DNA from: Sedimentibacter sp.
Lineage (GTDB): Bacteria > Bacillota > Clostridia > Tissierellales > Sedimentibacteraceae
Length of the DNA stretch: 12,549 bases
Direction of reading: 5' to 3'
NCBI GenBank assembly: GCA_029256005.1
Contig: JAQSYS010000022.1
Coordinates: 1-12,549, forward strand
Position 1 is the first letter of the stretch. Each line of letters starts with the position of its first letter. Both the position numbers and the translations under genes were made by a program. This document shows, piece by piece, positions 1-6,780 of the stretch. Under the pieces are notes generated by a model. It did not search any database, was not told the DNA's origin, and was given only the letters and a program-made list of their open reading frames with translations.

Positions 1-1
1 A

Positions 2-382
2 AGACACACAACAACCAAAAGAGAGTTGATTGTTATTCCCACAGGAGGAGTTGTAATTGATACTCCTGGTATGAGAGAACTTGGAATCGAAGGTGCTGAT
101 TTATCTAAAACCTTTTCTGATATTGAGGAATTATCTGAACAATGCAGATTTAATGACTGTACTCACACAAATGAACCGGGATGTGCAGTAAAAGAAGCCA
201 TAAAAAATAATATTTTATCAGAGGAACGACTGGCAAGTTTTTTTAAGTTGAAAAAGGAAGCCAAATACGACGGCTTGACTTCGAGGCAAATTGAAGACAA
301 AAAAATCGATGATATGTTTAAGGAATTCGGAGGCATAAAAAACGCCAAAAAATATATAAAGAGTAAAAGCAAACGAATTTAA
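2..382 (+). CDS. rsgA: RsgA, ribosome small subunit-dependent GTPase (3' part only)
   Basis: RsgA is a circularly permuted GTPase that acts in late maturation of the 30S subunit. The window opens inside its GTPase domain. The first readable codons give RHTTT, the family G2 motif, then a beta strand and DTPGMRE, the G3 motif. After that comes the C-terminal zinc-binding segment, with cysteines and histidine in CRFNDCTHTNEPGC, followed by a lysine-rich helical tail (KKYIKSKSKRI). About 126 residues are present; full-length members have roughly 290-300, so the OB-fold and the permuted G4, G5 and G1 motifs lie off the left edge. A TTG at 26 is not the start, because conserved protein sequence continues upstream of it in frame. 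The gene ends at 382, four bases before a strong hairpin. The identification is firm. Confidence 0.95.
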   Translation, partial: RHTTTKRELIVIPTGGVVIDTPGMRELGIEGADLSKTFSDIEELSEQCRFNDCTHTNEPGCAVKEAIKNNILSEERLASFFKLKKEAKYDGLTSRQIEDKKIDDMFKEFGGIKNAKKYIKSKSKRI

Positions 383-385
383 GAT

Positions 386-419
386 AAATGGATGGACTAA
401 ATAAGTCCATCCATTTTTA
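386..419. terminator. Bidirectional intrinsic terminator between rsgA and the sigma-54 activator gene
   Basis: A 13-bp perfect stem (386-398 with 404-416) encloses a five-base loop (AAATA) and is followed on the plus strand by TTTTT. It lies between the rsgA stop at 382 and the stop of the convergent activator gene at 421, so it can end rsgA transcription. Read on the minus strand, the bases after the stem are less T-rich, so termination of the activator transcript there is plausible but weaker. Confidence 0.88.
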
Positions 420-420
420 A

Positions 421-2430
421 TTATATATTTAAATTATATCTTTTCATTTTTCTCCAAAGGGTTGTTCTGCTCATTCCTAATTCATCAGCTGCCTTTTGTA
501 TAGATAAGTCGTTTTTTTTCAACGCATCCATAATTCTTTCCATTTCCCAACTGTTTAAGCTGGTGCCCATGGTGCTGCTTAATGACTTAATTGTGTTTTC
601 AAATACTCCATTATCTTCAGTTTCACTGTTTTCTTTCTTGATTAGAAAATCTTCAATAAGTTGATCAAAATTATATAAGTTTCCATGATAATTCAACAAT
701 ACACAAATTCTTTCAACAAAATTTTGAAGTTCTCTTATGTTTCCGTACCATTTATAATTTTCAACCTTATTCATTATTTTATAAAATATATTAATATAAT
801 CAACATATTTTTCGCCTAAATTTCTTTCGAAAAAATACTTGCTAAGCAATATAATATCGCCTCTTCTTTCTCTTAAAGGCGGTATAGATAGGTTAAGCAC
901 TCCTATTCTGTAATACAAGTCTTCTCTGAATGTTTTAGCTTTAATGGCAGCTTTTAAATCTCTGTTAGTTGCTGTTATAACTCTGACATCAACCGGCATT
1001 CTTATAGTGGAACCAACCTTTCGAATTTCTTTCTCTTGAAGTACCCTCAACAGTTGGGCCTGAATTTCAATTGGTATTTCTCCAATCTCATCTAAAAATA
1101 TAGTACCTCTGTGGGCTAATTCAAACAGACCAATTTTTCCACCCTTGACTGCTCCTGTAAATGCTCCTTCCACATAACCGAACAATTCAGATTCAAGAAG
1201 ATTAGAGGAAAGGGATGCACAATTTATGGCTACAAATGGACCATCACTTCTTTTGCTTGCATTATGAATGCTTTGAGCAAACAATTCTTTTCCAGTTCCC
1301 GTTTCACCACGTATTAAAATTGTAGAATCTGAGGAAGCATAGCTTCTGGCAATTGAGATGGTATTCATTAATTCAATTGATGCTCCCTTAATATCTTCAA
1401 AATTATATTTTGCATATAATCCTTTCTTATAAAGACTTCTTCTGATTTTACTTTCATTTTCCTGAATTACCTTTACATCCTGGAATGTTGCGACTACTCC
1501 CTTAATCTCATCATTTACAATTATTGGTATTCTATTAGTTGAAACCAAGGTTCCGTTAATATCCATAAGCTGATTTAATTCTTTTTCTTTTAATTTTAAG
1601 GAGTTTACCATATCAGTATTTCTAATAATTTGTTTTACACTTTTTCCTAATGCATATCCAGGACTTACCTTTGCGATATTTTCTGCAATAGGGTTGATTA
1701 CGTCAATAATTCCATTTTCATCAACAGCAATTATAGCGTCATGAGTGAAATTAAGCACTGCTTTATATCTTTCTAGCTGAATTTTTAATTCATTTTGCTT
1801 TTTAAGCTCATCTTTTTGTATTTCTAGAATTTGTTTTGCTGTATCAATAGCACTGTTAATTGTTGCTTCCGTATTTTCTATTGTTATATGCCTTAATTTA
1901 TATTTGTCGGCATATTTTTGTGTCATAACACCACCGATACCTAGAACCGCTCCAATTTTTAATGCCTGAGTAACTATAATTTCACAATCTTTGTCAGTTT
2001 TAAATGTATAAAATCTAGCGTCAATATTGAGCATGCTGCATATGCTTTTGACATCATCAGGCATTTCTTCATATGAAAAAAATGCAATTATTCCCTTTAC
2101 GTTTTTTGCAATTTCAATAGATTCAATGTAATCAGACAATAAAACATTTATTGCTACAACAGGAACATTTAATTTTGCCTCATTTATAGCAGCAGCAGTA
2201 CCTTTTCTGCTAATCAAAATCAATGCACCTTCATCAACCAGATTTTTTGCGATTCTCAAAGCGTCAGTAAGGGCATCTTCTTTTGCTAAGGGCACAAACA
2301 CATTAATATTCTCTTTTCTTTGCTCTATTATACGCATTGTTCTTTGAGCCAATTGTATAGTAGGTGCAATAAGAGAAATTTCCGTAACTTTTTTATTATA
2401 TTGTAAACTTGCTTTTTCTACTTGAATCAA
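421..2430 (-). CDS. Sigma-54-dependent transcriptional activator with PrpR-type sensor, PAS, AAA+ and Fis HTH domains
   Basis: This bacterial enhancer-binding protein (669 aa) uses ATP hydrolysis to open sigma-54 promoters. Residues 1-200 resemble the PrpR N-terminal receptor domain, which in propionate regulators senses a catabolic intermediate. A short helical linker (200-222) leads to a PAS domain at about 223-325. The AAA+ core shows Walker A GETGTGKE (375-382), the sigma-54 contact loop GAFTGA (422-427) and Walker B TIFLDE (443-448). It also has REDLYYRI near 502 and WYGNIRELQN near 561. A Fis-type HTH occupies 642-665. The TTG start is supported by GGGAAG seven bases upstream; an in-frame stop and no ATG lie just before it. 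It is on the same strand as the permease, transferase and lyase genes, with a terminator between, and it is their likely regulator. The effector is unknown; a dicarboxylate or its CoA ester is an inference. Confidence 0.93.
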   Translation of the reverse strand: MIQVEKASLQYNKKVTEISLIAPTIQLAQRTMRIIEQRKENINVFVPLAKEDALTDALRIAKNLVDEGALILISRKGTAAAINEAKLNVPVVAINVLLSDYIESIEIAKNVKGIIAFFSYEEMPDDVKSICSMLNIDARFYTFKTDKDCEIIVTQALKIGAVLGIGGVMTQKYADKYKLRHITIENTEATINSAIDTAKQILEIQKDELKKQNELKIQLERYKAVLNFTHDAIIAVDENGIIDVINPIAENIAKVSPGYALGKSVKQIIRNTDMVNSLKLKEKELNQLMDINGTLVSTNRIPIIVNDEIKGVVATFQDVKVIQENESKIRRSLYKKGLYAKYNFEDIKGASIELMNTISIARSYASSDSTILIRGETGTGKELFAQSIHNASKRSDGPFVAINCASLSSNLLESELFGYVEGAFTGAVKGGKIGLFELAHRGTIFLDEIGEIPIEIQAQLLRVLQEKEIRKVGSTIRMPVDVRVITATNRDLKAAIKAKTFREDLYYRIGVLNLSIPPLRERRGDIILLSKYFFERNLGEKYVDYINIFYKIMNKVENYKWYGNIRELQNFVERICVLLNYHGNLYNFDQLIEDFLIKKENSETEDNGVFENTIKSLSSTMGTSLNSWEMERIMDALKKNDLSIQKAADELGMSRTTLWRKMKRYNLNI

Positions 2431-2473
2431 TTGAAATCTTCCCTTCTTATTCAGACATTAAATAGAATCCTCA

Positions 2474-2509
2474 TTCAATAAATATAAGAGTATTAATAAG
2501 CATATTCAA
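2474..2509 (-). promoter_or_regulatory. Candidate sigma-A promoter of the activator gene
   Basis: On the minus strand, TTGAAT (2509-2504) and TATATT (2486-2481) are separated by exactly 17 bases, four or five matches to consensus each. Predicted transcription start is near 2474, about 44 bases before the TTG start codon at 2430. The sequence ATTCAATAA occurs twice here (2473-2481 and 2504-2512), once covering the -35 box and once running from the predicted start site into the -10 edge, so it could also be a repressor half-site pair. This promoter would uncouple the activator from the metabolic operon. Confidence 0.6.
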
Positions 2510-2512
2510 TAA

Positions 2513-2603
2513 GGGCTTTGCCCGTCATTCGACGATTTCAGTGGGGGATTGAGACCCCACTGAAAAAATCAAGTGTAACCCGCCGCCTAAAGAGGCGGGG
2601 GAC
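2513..2603. repeat. Cluster of palindromes, IS200/IS605-end-like or structured RNA element
   Basis: About 90 GC-rich bases in AT-rich surroundings fold into four successive hairpins. They are GGGC-TTT-GCCC (2513-2523); CGTC-ATTC-GACG (2523-2534); an 11-bp perfect stem (2536-2546 with 2555-2565, loop GATTGAGA); and CCGCCT-AAAG-AGGCGG (2583-2588 with 2593-2598), the last with an alternative register CCCGCC/GGCGGG (2579-2584 with 2594-2599). No coding frame explains it. The arrangement recalls the subterminal palindromes of IS200/IS605-family elements, their non-autonomous derivatives, or the guide-RNA scaffold found beside tnpB. No transposase is present, so this would be a relic or MITE-like copy. 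A housekeeping structured RNA is the alternative. Confidence 0.55.
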
Positions 2604-2694
2604 ATTTAATTTAGTTATAATTAATAGAATTATATTATAACAAAATAAATAAGTCCAATAATATTTTATTACTAGAGCTGTCTACACCTACAAT
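2604..2694. other. AT-rich spacer with no recognisable gene
   Basis: This is the remainder of the 2431-2743 intergenic region, between the palindrome cluster and the operon terminator. It is very AT-rich and shows no open frame with a ribosome binding site, and no clear promoter on either strand. Confidence 0.6.
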
Positions 2695-2738
2695 AAAAAA
2701 ACAACGGATAAATTCAGCAGTACGAAAATATCCGTTGT
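2694..2738 (-). terminator. Intrinsic terminator of the permease/CoA-transferase/lyase operon
   Basis: A 10-bp perfect stem (ACAACGGATA at 2701-2710 with TATCCGTTGT at 2729-2738) has an 18-base loop. In the minus-strand direction it is followed by a run of at least six T (2700-2695). It begins five bases after the lyase stop codon at 2744. This cleanly ends the metabolic operon and separates it from the downstream activator gene. Confidence 0.88.
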
Positions 2739-2743
2739 CAATA

Positions 2744-3643
2744 TTAAATATTACATTGTTGTCCTTTTTGAATGTTAACCAAGTGTCCGCTGAAATTTCC
2801 TGTAATGATACTTTTCTCATACTTTGCAGCTTCAATGAGCTTGTCAACATCAATACCTGTTTCATAACCCATGTCATTTAACATGAAAACCAAGTCTTCT
2901 GTTGCTGTATTCCCCGATGCTCCTGGAGCAAATGGGCATCCACCTAATCCACCAAGAGTCGATTGAGCTTTTGTTATTCCTGATTCTATAGCTACTAATG
3001 TATTTACCATGCCCATGTTTCTTGTGTCATGAATATGAACCTGGAATTCTATTTCTGGAAACTCCTTTACCGCTGCTGATACTATCTCCCTAACTTGTTT
3101 AGGATTTGCGACACCAATTGTATCAGCCAATGACATTTCTTTTACTCCCATATTTGCAACTCTGTCTAAAAATTTCAGAACATGTCCAGTTGTGTATTTG
3201 CCTTCAAATGGGCAACCGAATGTTGTTGCAACATCTACACAGACATTCAGGTCCTTGTATGTGTCTATAATTGTTTTTAATTCTTCTAATGATTCTTCAT
3301 GAGTTCTGTTTATGTTCGCTTTATTGTGGCTTACGCTTAATGAAACTACATATGACACTTTTCTTAAACCTAATTCATATGCACTTCTTGCACCATAAAG
3401 GTTTGGAACTAATGCAAAGAAATCATAATCAGGATATTTTTCTAACAATATTGAAGTTAATTCCTTTGCATCCTTTAACTGTGGAATAGCTTTAGGACTT
3501 ACAAAGGATGTGTGTTGAATTGATTTAATTCCTGCACCTATTAAATCTTCTATTACCTTTAATTTTTGTTCAACAGGTATATAATCTTTAAGATTTTGAA
3601 ATCCGTCTCTAGGACCAACTTCAACTATTTGTATTTTACTCAT
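2744..3643 (-). CDS. HMG-CoA lyase family protein (3-hydroxyacyl-CoA retro-aldol lyase)
   Basis: This 299-aa enzyme belongs to the DRE-TIM metallolyase group, which splits 3-hydroxy-3-methylglutaryl-CoA or related citramalyl-type CoA esters into acetyl-CoA plus a keto acid. The start at 3643 is chosen for AGGAG seven bases upstream; an ATG at 3679 would overlap the upstream gene. Visible signatures are EVGPRDGFQN (8-17, with Arg12-Asp13), TSFVSPKAIPQ (45-55), the metal-binding HIHDT (203-207) and GLGGCPFAPGASGN (232-245), with the catalytic-loop Cys236 and ligand Asn245. By memory alignment the acidic residue before TSFVSPK in animal HMG-CoA lyase (Glu72 in human) is Gln43 here, and HDT is followed by R instead of Y or F. 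The fold is certain; the exact substrate is not. It is the last gene of the operon, 16 bases after the CoA-transferase. Confidence 0.88.
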   Translation of the reverse strand: MSKIQIVEVGPRDGFQNLKDYIPVEQKLKVIEDLIGAGIKSIQHTSFVSPKAIPQLKDAKELTSILLEKYPDYDFFALVPNLYGARSAYELGLRKVSYVVSLSVSHNKANINRTHEESLEELKTIIDTYKDLNVCVDVATTFGCPFEGKYTTGHVLKFLDRVANMGVKEMSLADTIGVANPKQVREIVSAAVKEFPEIEFQVHIHDTRNMGMVNTLVAIESGITKAQSTLGGLGGCPFAPGASGNTATEDLVFMLNDMGYETGIDVDKLIEAAKYEKSIITGNFSGHLVNIQKGQQCNI

Positions 3644-3659
3644 TATATACTCCTTTTTT

Positions 3660-4853
3660 TTAAAATACACCTTTTTCAATATATTCTTTTATTGTTTCTT
3701 CACTCAATCCAAAAACATCTCCATAAACTTCAAAGTTATGTTGTCCCAATGTTGGAGAAGGCATTCTTACTTCTGCTTTTTTGTCGCTAAATTTAATATG
3801 GTCTCCAGTAATCTTTATCTTACCTGCTACTGGATGTTCAACCTCCACAAACATTTCTCTTGCTCCAGCAATATGTGGATCTTTTACAACTCTATCGATT
3901 GTGTTTATTGGGCAAGAAGGAACACCTGCTTGGTTTAAGTTATCAACTATTTCATCTACAGTATATTGTGCAGTCCATGCTTCAATAATTGGCTTTAATG
4001 CTGCATGATTTTGAACCCTTAATGCATTTGATAAAAATCTTTCATCTGATAGTATTTCAGGTTGTTGCATAACTTCTGATAATATAGTGAATAATTTTTG
4101 GTTGCCACAAGCTATGATTACATCACCATCATTTGCTTTAAATGAATCATATGGATATGCTGATTCGTATCTGTTACCTATTCTTTCTGGAATTCTTCCA
4201 GTTGCTAAATAAATTTGGTTGATTATTTCAAGTGAAGAAACAACTGAATCAACTAATGCCACGTCAACTTTTTGACCTTCACCTGTTTTTATTTTATTAA
4301 TAACAGCTGCTAAAACTCCTATAGTTACACCTAAACCACCTAAAACGTCACCCATTGCTGTACCCGTTCTAGTAGGTCCTCCCCCTGGCCAACCACTTGT
4401 ACTCATTAACCCACCCATTGCTTGACCGATTATATCGTAACCTGCTCTTTGACTATATGGTCCGTAGTGTCCAAAACCGCTTACACAGCCATAAACAATG
4501 CCAGGGTTAATTTCTTTTAATGTTTCATAGCCAAGTCCTAACTTTTCCATTGTGCCAGGTCTATAGTTTTCTAGAACAACATCAGCTTTTTTTACCATTT
4601 CCTTGAAAACTTCTTTTCCTTCTGGTGTTTTCAAATTTAAAGTCAAACCTATTTTATTTCTATTTAAGTTCATGTAATATGCACTTTCACCATTTATAAA
4701 TGGCCCGAATGCCCTTGAATCATCACCCTTTTTAGGTTGTTCTATTTTATAAACAGTGGCTCCCATGTCTGCCATAAGCATTCCACTGTAAGGTCCTGCC
4801 AATACTCTTGTAAGGTCAAGTACTACTACACCGTCTAGTATTCCTTTGCTCAT
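3660..4853 (-). CDS. Class III CoA-transferase (CaiB/BaiF family)
   Basis: This 397-aa protein, a normal length for the family, moves CoA between carboxylic acids through an aspartyl-CoA thioester. It has the N-terminal LDLTRVLAGPYSGMLMADMGA region (13-33) and KIEQP (36-40). ENYRPGTMEKLGLGYETL (95-112) and SGFGHYGPYSQRAGYD (125-140) follow. The catalytic aspartate is Asp169 in TGTAMGDVLGG, at the same number as in formyl-CoA transferase. AGG-rich AGGAG lies seven bases before the ATG. It sits between a dicarboxylate-type permease and an HMG-CoA-lyase homologue, which suggests it loads CoA onto an imported hydroxy-dicarboxylate, much as human SUGCT acts on glutarate and hydroxymethylglutarate. 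Members act on many acids, so the substrate is inferred from context only. Confidence 0.93.
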   Translation of the reverse strand: MSKGILDGVVVLDLTRVLAGPYSGMLMADMGATVYKIEQPKKGDDSRAFGPFINGESAYYMNLNRNKIGLTLNLKTPEGKEVFKEMVKKADVVLENYRPGTMEKLGLGYETLKEINPGIVYGCVSGFGHYGPYSQRAGYDIIGQAMGGLMSTSGWPGGGPTRTGTAMGDVLGGLGVTIGVLAAVINKIKTGEGQKVDVALVDSVVSSLEIINQIYLATGRIPERIGNRYESAYPYDSFKANDGDVIIACGNQKLFTILSEVMQQPEILSDERFLSNALRVQNHAALKPIIEAWTAQYTVDEIVDNLNQAGVPSCPINTIDRVVKDPHIAGAREMFVEVEHPVAGKIKITGDHIKFSDKKAEVRMPSPTLGQHNFEVYGDVFGLSEETIKEYIEKGVF

Positions 4854-4945
4854 TTCTTCACTCCTATATTAATATTTTAAATTGTATTTTGATTATTTAT
4901 TGTATTATTTTATTCAAATTAATTAATTGATTGATAATTAGTTGT

Positions 4946-4979
4946 TGAGTAGATAATTTCGTAGAAAATTATCTACTCA
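4946..4979. other. Intergenic hairpin between permease and CoA-transferase genes
   Basis: A 14-bp perfect stem (4946-4959 with 4966-4979) has a six-base loop. In the operon's direction the bases after the stem are not T-rich, so it is not a canonical terminator for the permease message. The T-rich side faces the plus strand, where no gene is seen. It could stabilise a processed permease 3' end or attenuate expression of the two downstream genes. Confidence 0.6.
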
Positions 4980-4995
4980 TTTTTTTATAATTTTA

Positions 4996-6438
4996 TCAAG
5001 CTCCAATTCCAAATATACCAAATACTACTAGGTACATTATTACTGGGAATACTACTAAACATATAATTTTTAATCCCAATCCAGCCTTCATCAAGTCTGA
5101 TATTTCAAATGCACCTGTACTGTAAGCAATTGCATTTGGAGGTGTTCCTGGAGGTAGCATGAAAGCAAAGTTTGCTGCAACCATACAAACGAGCATCAAC
5201 TGAAGCGGATCCATTCCTATTGCTGTTGCAACACCTGGAAGTACCGGCAAGAAAGATGCAACTACAACTGCATTTGTTGTTACTTCTGTGATAAATGCTG
5301 TAACTACACCAATTATCATTATTATTACTATTGGAGATAATCCGGCTAGTCCACCAAGAGAACCTGCTACCCATTGTGCAACTCCTGCATCAGTAATAGC
5401 GTTACCCATAACCATTGAACCACCTAAGAGTATCATTGTTGTCCAAGGAGCATCTGTAAATGCTTCTTTACCACTCAATACATATTCCCCTTTTTTGTAG
5501 TCTACTGGTATTACTAGAAATGCTATTGCAATTGCCATAGCAATTGTTTCATCAGTTGCAAATGGTATAAGAGGTTTCCAAAGTCCGCTTGTAACCCAAG
5601 CCAAGACTGCACATACAAATATAACTGCTGTGATTTTTTCACCCTTGTTCATCTGCCCTAAAGCTGTATATTCTTTTTTTATAATATCAACATTTATTTC
5701 ATCTAATTTATCAACCTTGTAAAATTTAACCATCCACGCCCAAGCTAATGGAATCATTACAATCACAAATGGTAATCCTATCATAAACCATTGAGTAAAT
5801 CCTATTTCCACTCCGATTGTTTCTGCAATGATACTAGTGCCAGTAGGAGTTGTTGTTGTACCTATTAATGATCCAAGTCCACCCAATGTCGCTGCATATG
5901 GAATTGATAATACCATGGCTTTTTTAAACCCGCCTGATATTTGTTTGTCCATTGTAGCAATAATTGACATGGCTACTGGAAGCATCATAGCTGTTGCAGT
6001 TGTATTTGACATCCACATAGATACAAAAGCTGTACCTAATATAAATCCTAAAACGATGTTTTTAGGTTTCTTTCCAACCTTCATTACTATCCACAGCGAA
6101 ATTCTTTTGTGCAAACCCCATTTAACCATTGCTGTTGCAAGGAAGCCAACACCTAATACCAAGTATACTGTTTGATATGCATATCCTTTAAATAACTGAA
6201 TATCGTTTTGTCCCTTAGCGCCAGTTATTGATAGTAAAGGGAATAACAATATCGGTAATAGAGCTGTTGCTGGTATTGATATTGCTTCGGTCATCCAGAA
6301 TATAATCATAAGTGCAGAAACTGCTAAAACTTTTTGGCCTATTTCTGATAAACCTTCAGGTGTAGGCATAACAAGTAACATTATCATTACTAAAATACCT
6401 ACAATAAAGCCAATTTTTCTAATTTTAAATTCGCCCAT
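4996..6438 (-). CDS. DASS/SLC13-family anion (dicarboxylate-type) permease
   Basis: This 480-aa integral membrane carrier, with about eleven or more hydrophobic segments, belongs to the divalent anion:Na+ symporter family. The first substrate and sodium motif is intact at Ser144-Asn145-Thr146 (MSNTTATAMMLP). The second reads Thr388-Asn389-Ala390 (TEVTTNAVVVASFLP) where the family usually has SNT. The C-terminal family signature FMLPPGTPPNAIAYSTG is at 426-442. GGAGG precedes the ATG by six bases. It is the first gene of the sigma-54-controlled operon, with a leader of roughly 90 bases and 142 bases to the CoA-transferase. Context suggests import of the dicarboxylate that the next two enzymes process; sulfate or tricarboxylate transport cannot be excluded. 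Confidence 0.93.
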   Translation of the reverse strand: MGEFKIRKIGFIVGILVMIMLLVMPTPEGLSEIGQKVLAVSALMIIFWMTEAISIPATALLPILLFPLLSITGAKGQNDIQLFKGYAYQTVYLVLGVGFLATAMVKWGLHKRISLWIVMKVGKKPKNIVLGFILGTAFVSMWMSNTTATAMMLPVAMSIIATMDKQISGGFKKAMVLSIPYAATLGGLGSLIGTTTTPTGTSIIAETIGVEIGFTQWFMIGLPFVIVMIPLAWAWMVKFYKVDKLDEINVDIIKKEYTALGQMNKGEKITAVIFVCAVLAWVTSGLWKPLIPFATDETIAMAIAIAFLVIPVDYKKGEYVLSGKEAFTDAPWTTMILLGGSMVMGNAITDAGVAQWVAGSLGGLAGLSPIVIIMIIGVVTAFITEVTTNAVVVASFLPVLPGVATAIGMDPLQLMLVCMVAANFAFMLPPGTPPNAIAYSTGAFEISDLMKAGLGLKIICLVVFPVIMYLVVFGIFGIGA

Positions 6439-6489
6439 CTTTTCCTCCGATTCGTTTTAAAAGATTAATTTTTTCTCCGTTCTAGTTTC

Positions 6490-6509
6490 TTATAAACGCG
6501 CATTTATAA
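6490..6509 (-). promoter_or_regulatory. Inverted repeat in the permease leader
   Basis: TTATAAA (6490-6496) and TTTATAA (6503-6509) form a 7-bp stem around CGCGCA. It lies between the predicted transcription start near 6532 and the permease start codon. The AU-only stem is weak, so an operator-like or mRNA-leader role is speculative. Confidence 0.3.
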
Positions 6510-6542
6510 AATTCTAAGTACTAACGAGTACATCATAATTAA

Positions 6543-6560
6543 AGCAAATACCATGCCAAC
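6543..6560 (-). promoter_or_regulatory. Sigma-54 (-24/-12) promoter of the permease operon
   Basis: Read on the minus strand the sequence is TTGGCATGGTATTTGCT. It has TGGCA at -24 and TTGC at -12, with the required spacing between the GG and GC doublets. Only one base of the core departs from TGGCAC-N5-TTGC. The predicted start is near 6532, about 94 bases upstream of the permease ATG. A sigma-54 activator gene lies at the end of the same cluster, which strongly supports function. Confidence 0.87.
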
Positions 6561-6667
6561 ATAAAAATTATAATTATGCAAATAATTAAAAACCCGAATT
6601 TTGCAACAAAAACATTATTATTCTACATCTTAACAGTTAAACATCTTTTTTTGTATCTGTTTTTAAC

Positions 6668-6713
6668 GTTTCACAATGTTAGTGTATCGTTTCTTTTTGT
6701 TTCGTTTTGTTTC
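6668..6713. promoter_or_regulatory. Candidate enhancer: four helically phased GTTTC repeats
   Basis: GTTTC (plus strand) occurs at 6668, 6689, 6699 and 6709. The spacings are 21, 10 and 10 bases, so all four face the same side of the helix. They lie about 135-180 bases upstream of the predicted sigma-54 start, the usual distance for activator binding sites. The rest of the 6439-6780 gap is AT-rich and shows no gene. The binding protein is inferred to be the activator encoded at 421-2430. Confidence 0.5.
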
Positions 6714-6730
6714 GCTTGATTATAGTAAAT

Positions 6731-6770
6731 TTTTGGGGATGGGCCTTAGCATAAAGAACCATCCCCAAAA
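6731..6770. terminator. Hairpin after the DUF4130 gene, probable transcript end
   Basis: A 12-bp perfect stem (TTTTGGGGATGG at 6731-6742 with its complement at 6759-6770) has a 16-base loop. It starts ten bases beyond the stop of the DUF4130 gene. Neither strand has a proper T-run after the stem, so it is an imperfect intrinsic terminator; position and GC content suggest it ends the minus-strand DNA-repair operon. Confidence 0.5.
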
Positions 6771-6780
6771 TAATTTTAAT

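Noticed and set aside
26..382. TTG at 26 as the start of a small complete gene
   Set aside because: Conserved RsgA sequence (RHTTTKRE) continues in frame upstream to the window edge, so this is the truncated 3' part of rsgA.
2635..2877. 80-aa minus-strand reading frame over the lyase gene end
   Set aside because: It overlaps the lyase coding region and the operon terminator in another frame, lacks a ribosome binding site and resembles no family.
3644..3679. ATG at 3679 as start of the lyase
   Set aside because: It overlaps the end of the CoA-transferase gene and adds a lysine-rich non-conserved tail; the ATG at 3643 has a well-placed AGGAG and begins the family sequence.
4946..4979. Hairpin as an intrinsic terminator of the permease message
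   Set aside because: The T-run is on the wrong side for minus-strand transcription, so I list it only as a hairpin.
5105..6175. Reading frames inside the permease gene on both strands
   Set aside because: Composition and residue content are typical out-of-frame shadows of a membrane protein gene.
6689..6713. GTTTC repeats as a CRISPR fragment
   Set aside because: The unit is five bases with five-base gaps, far below CRISPR repeat and spacer sizes, and no cas gene is near.
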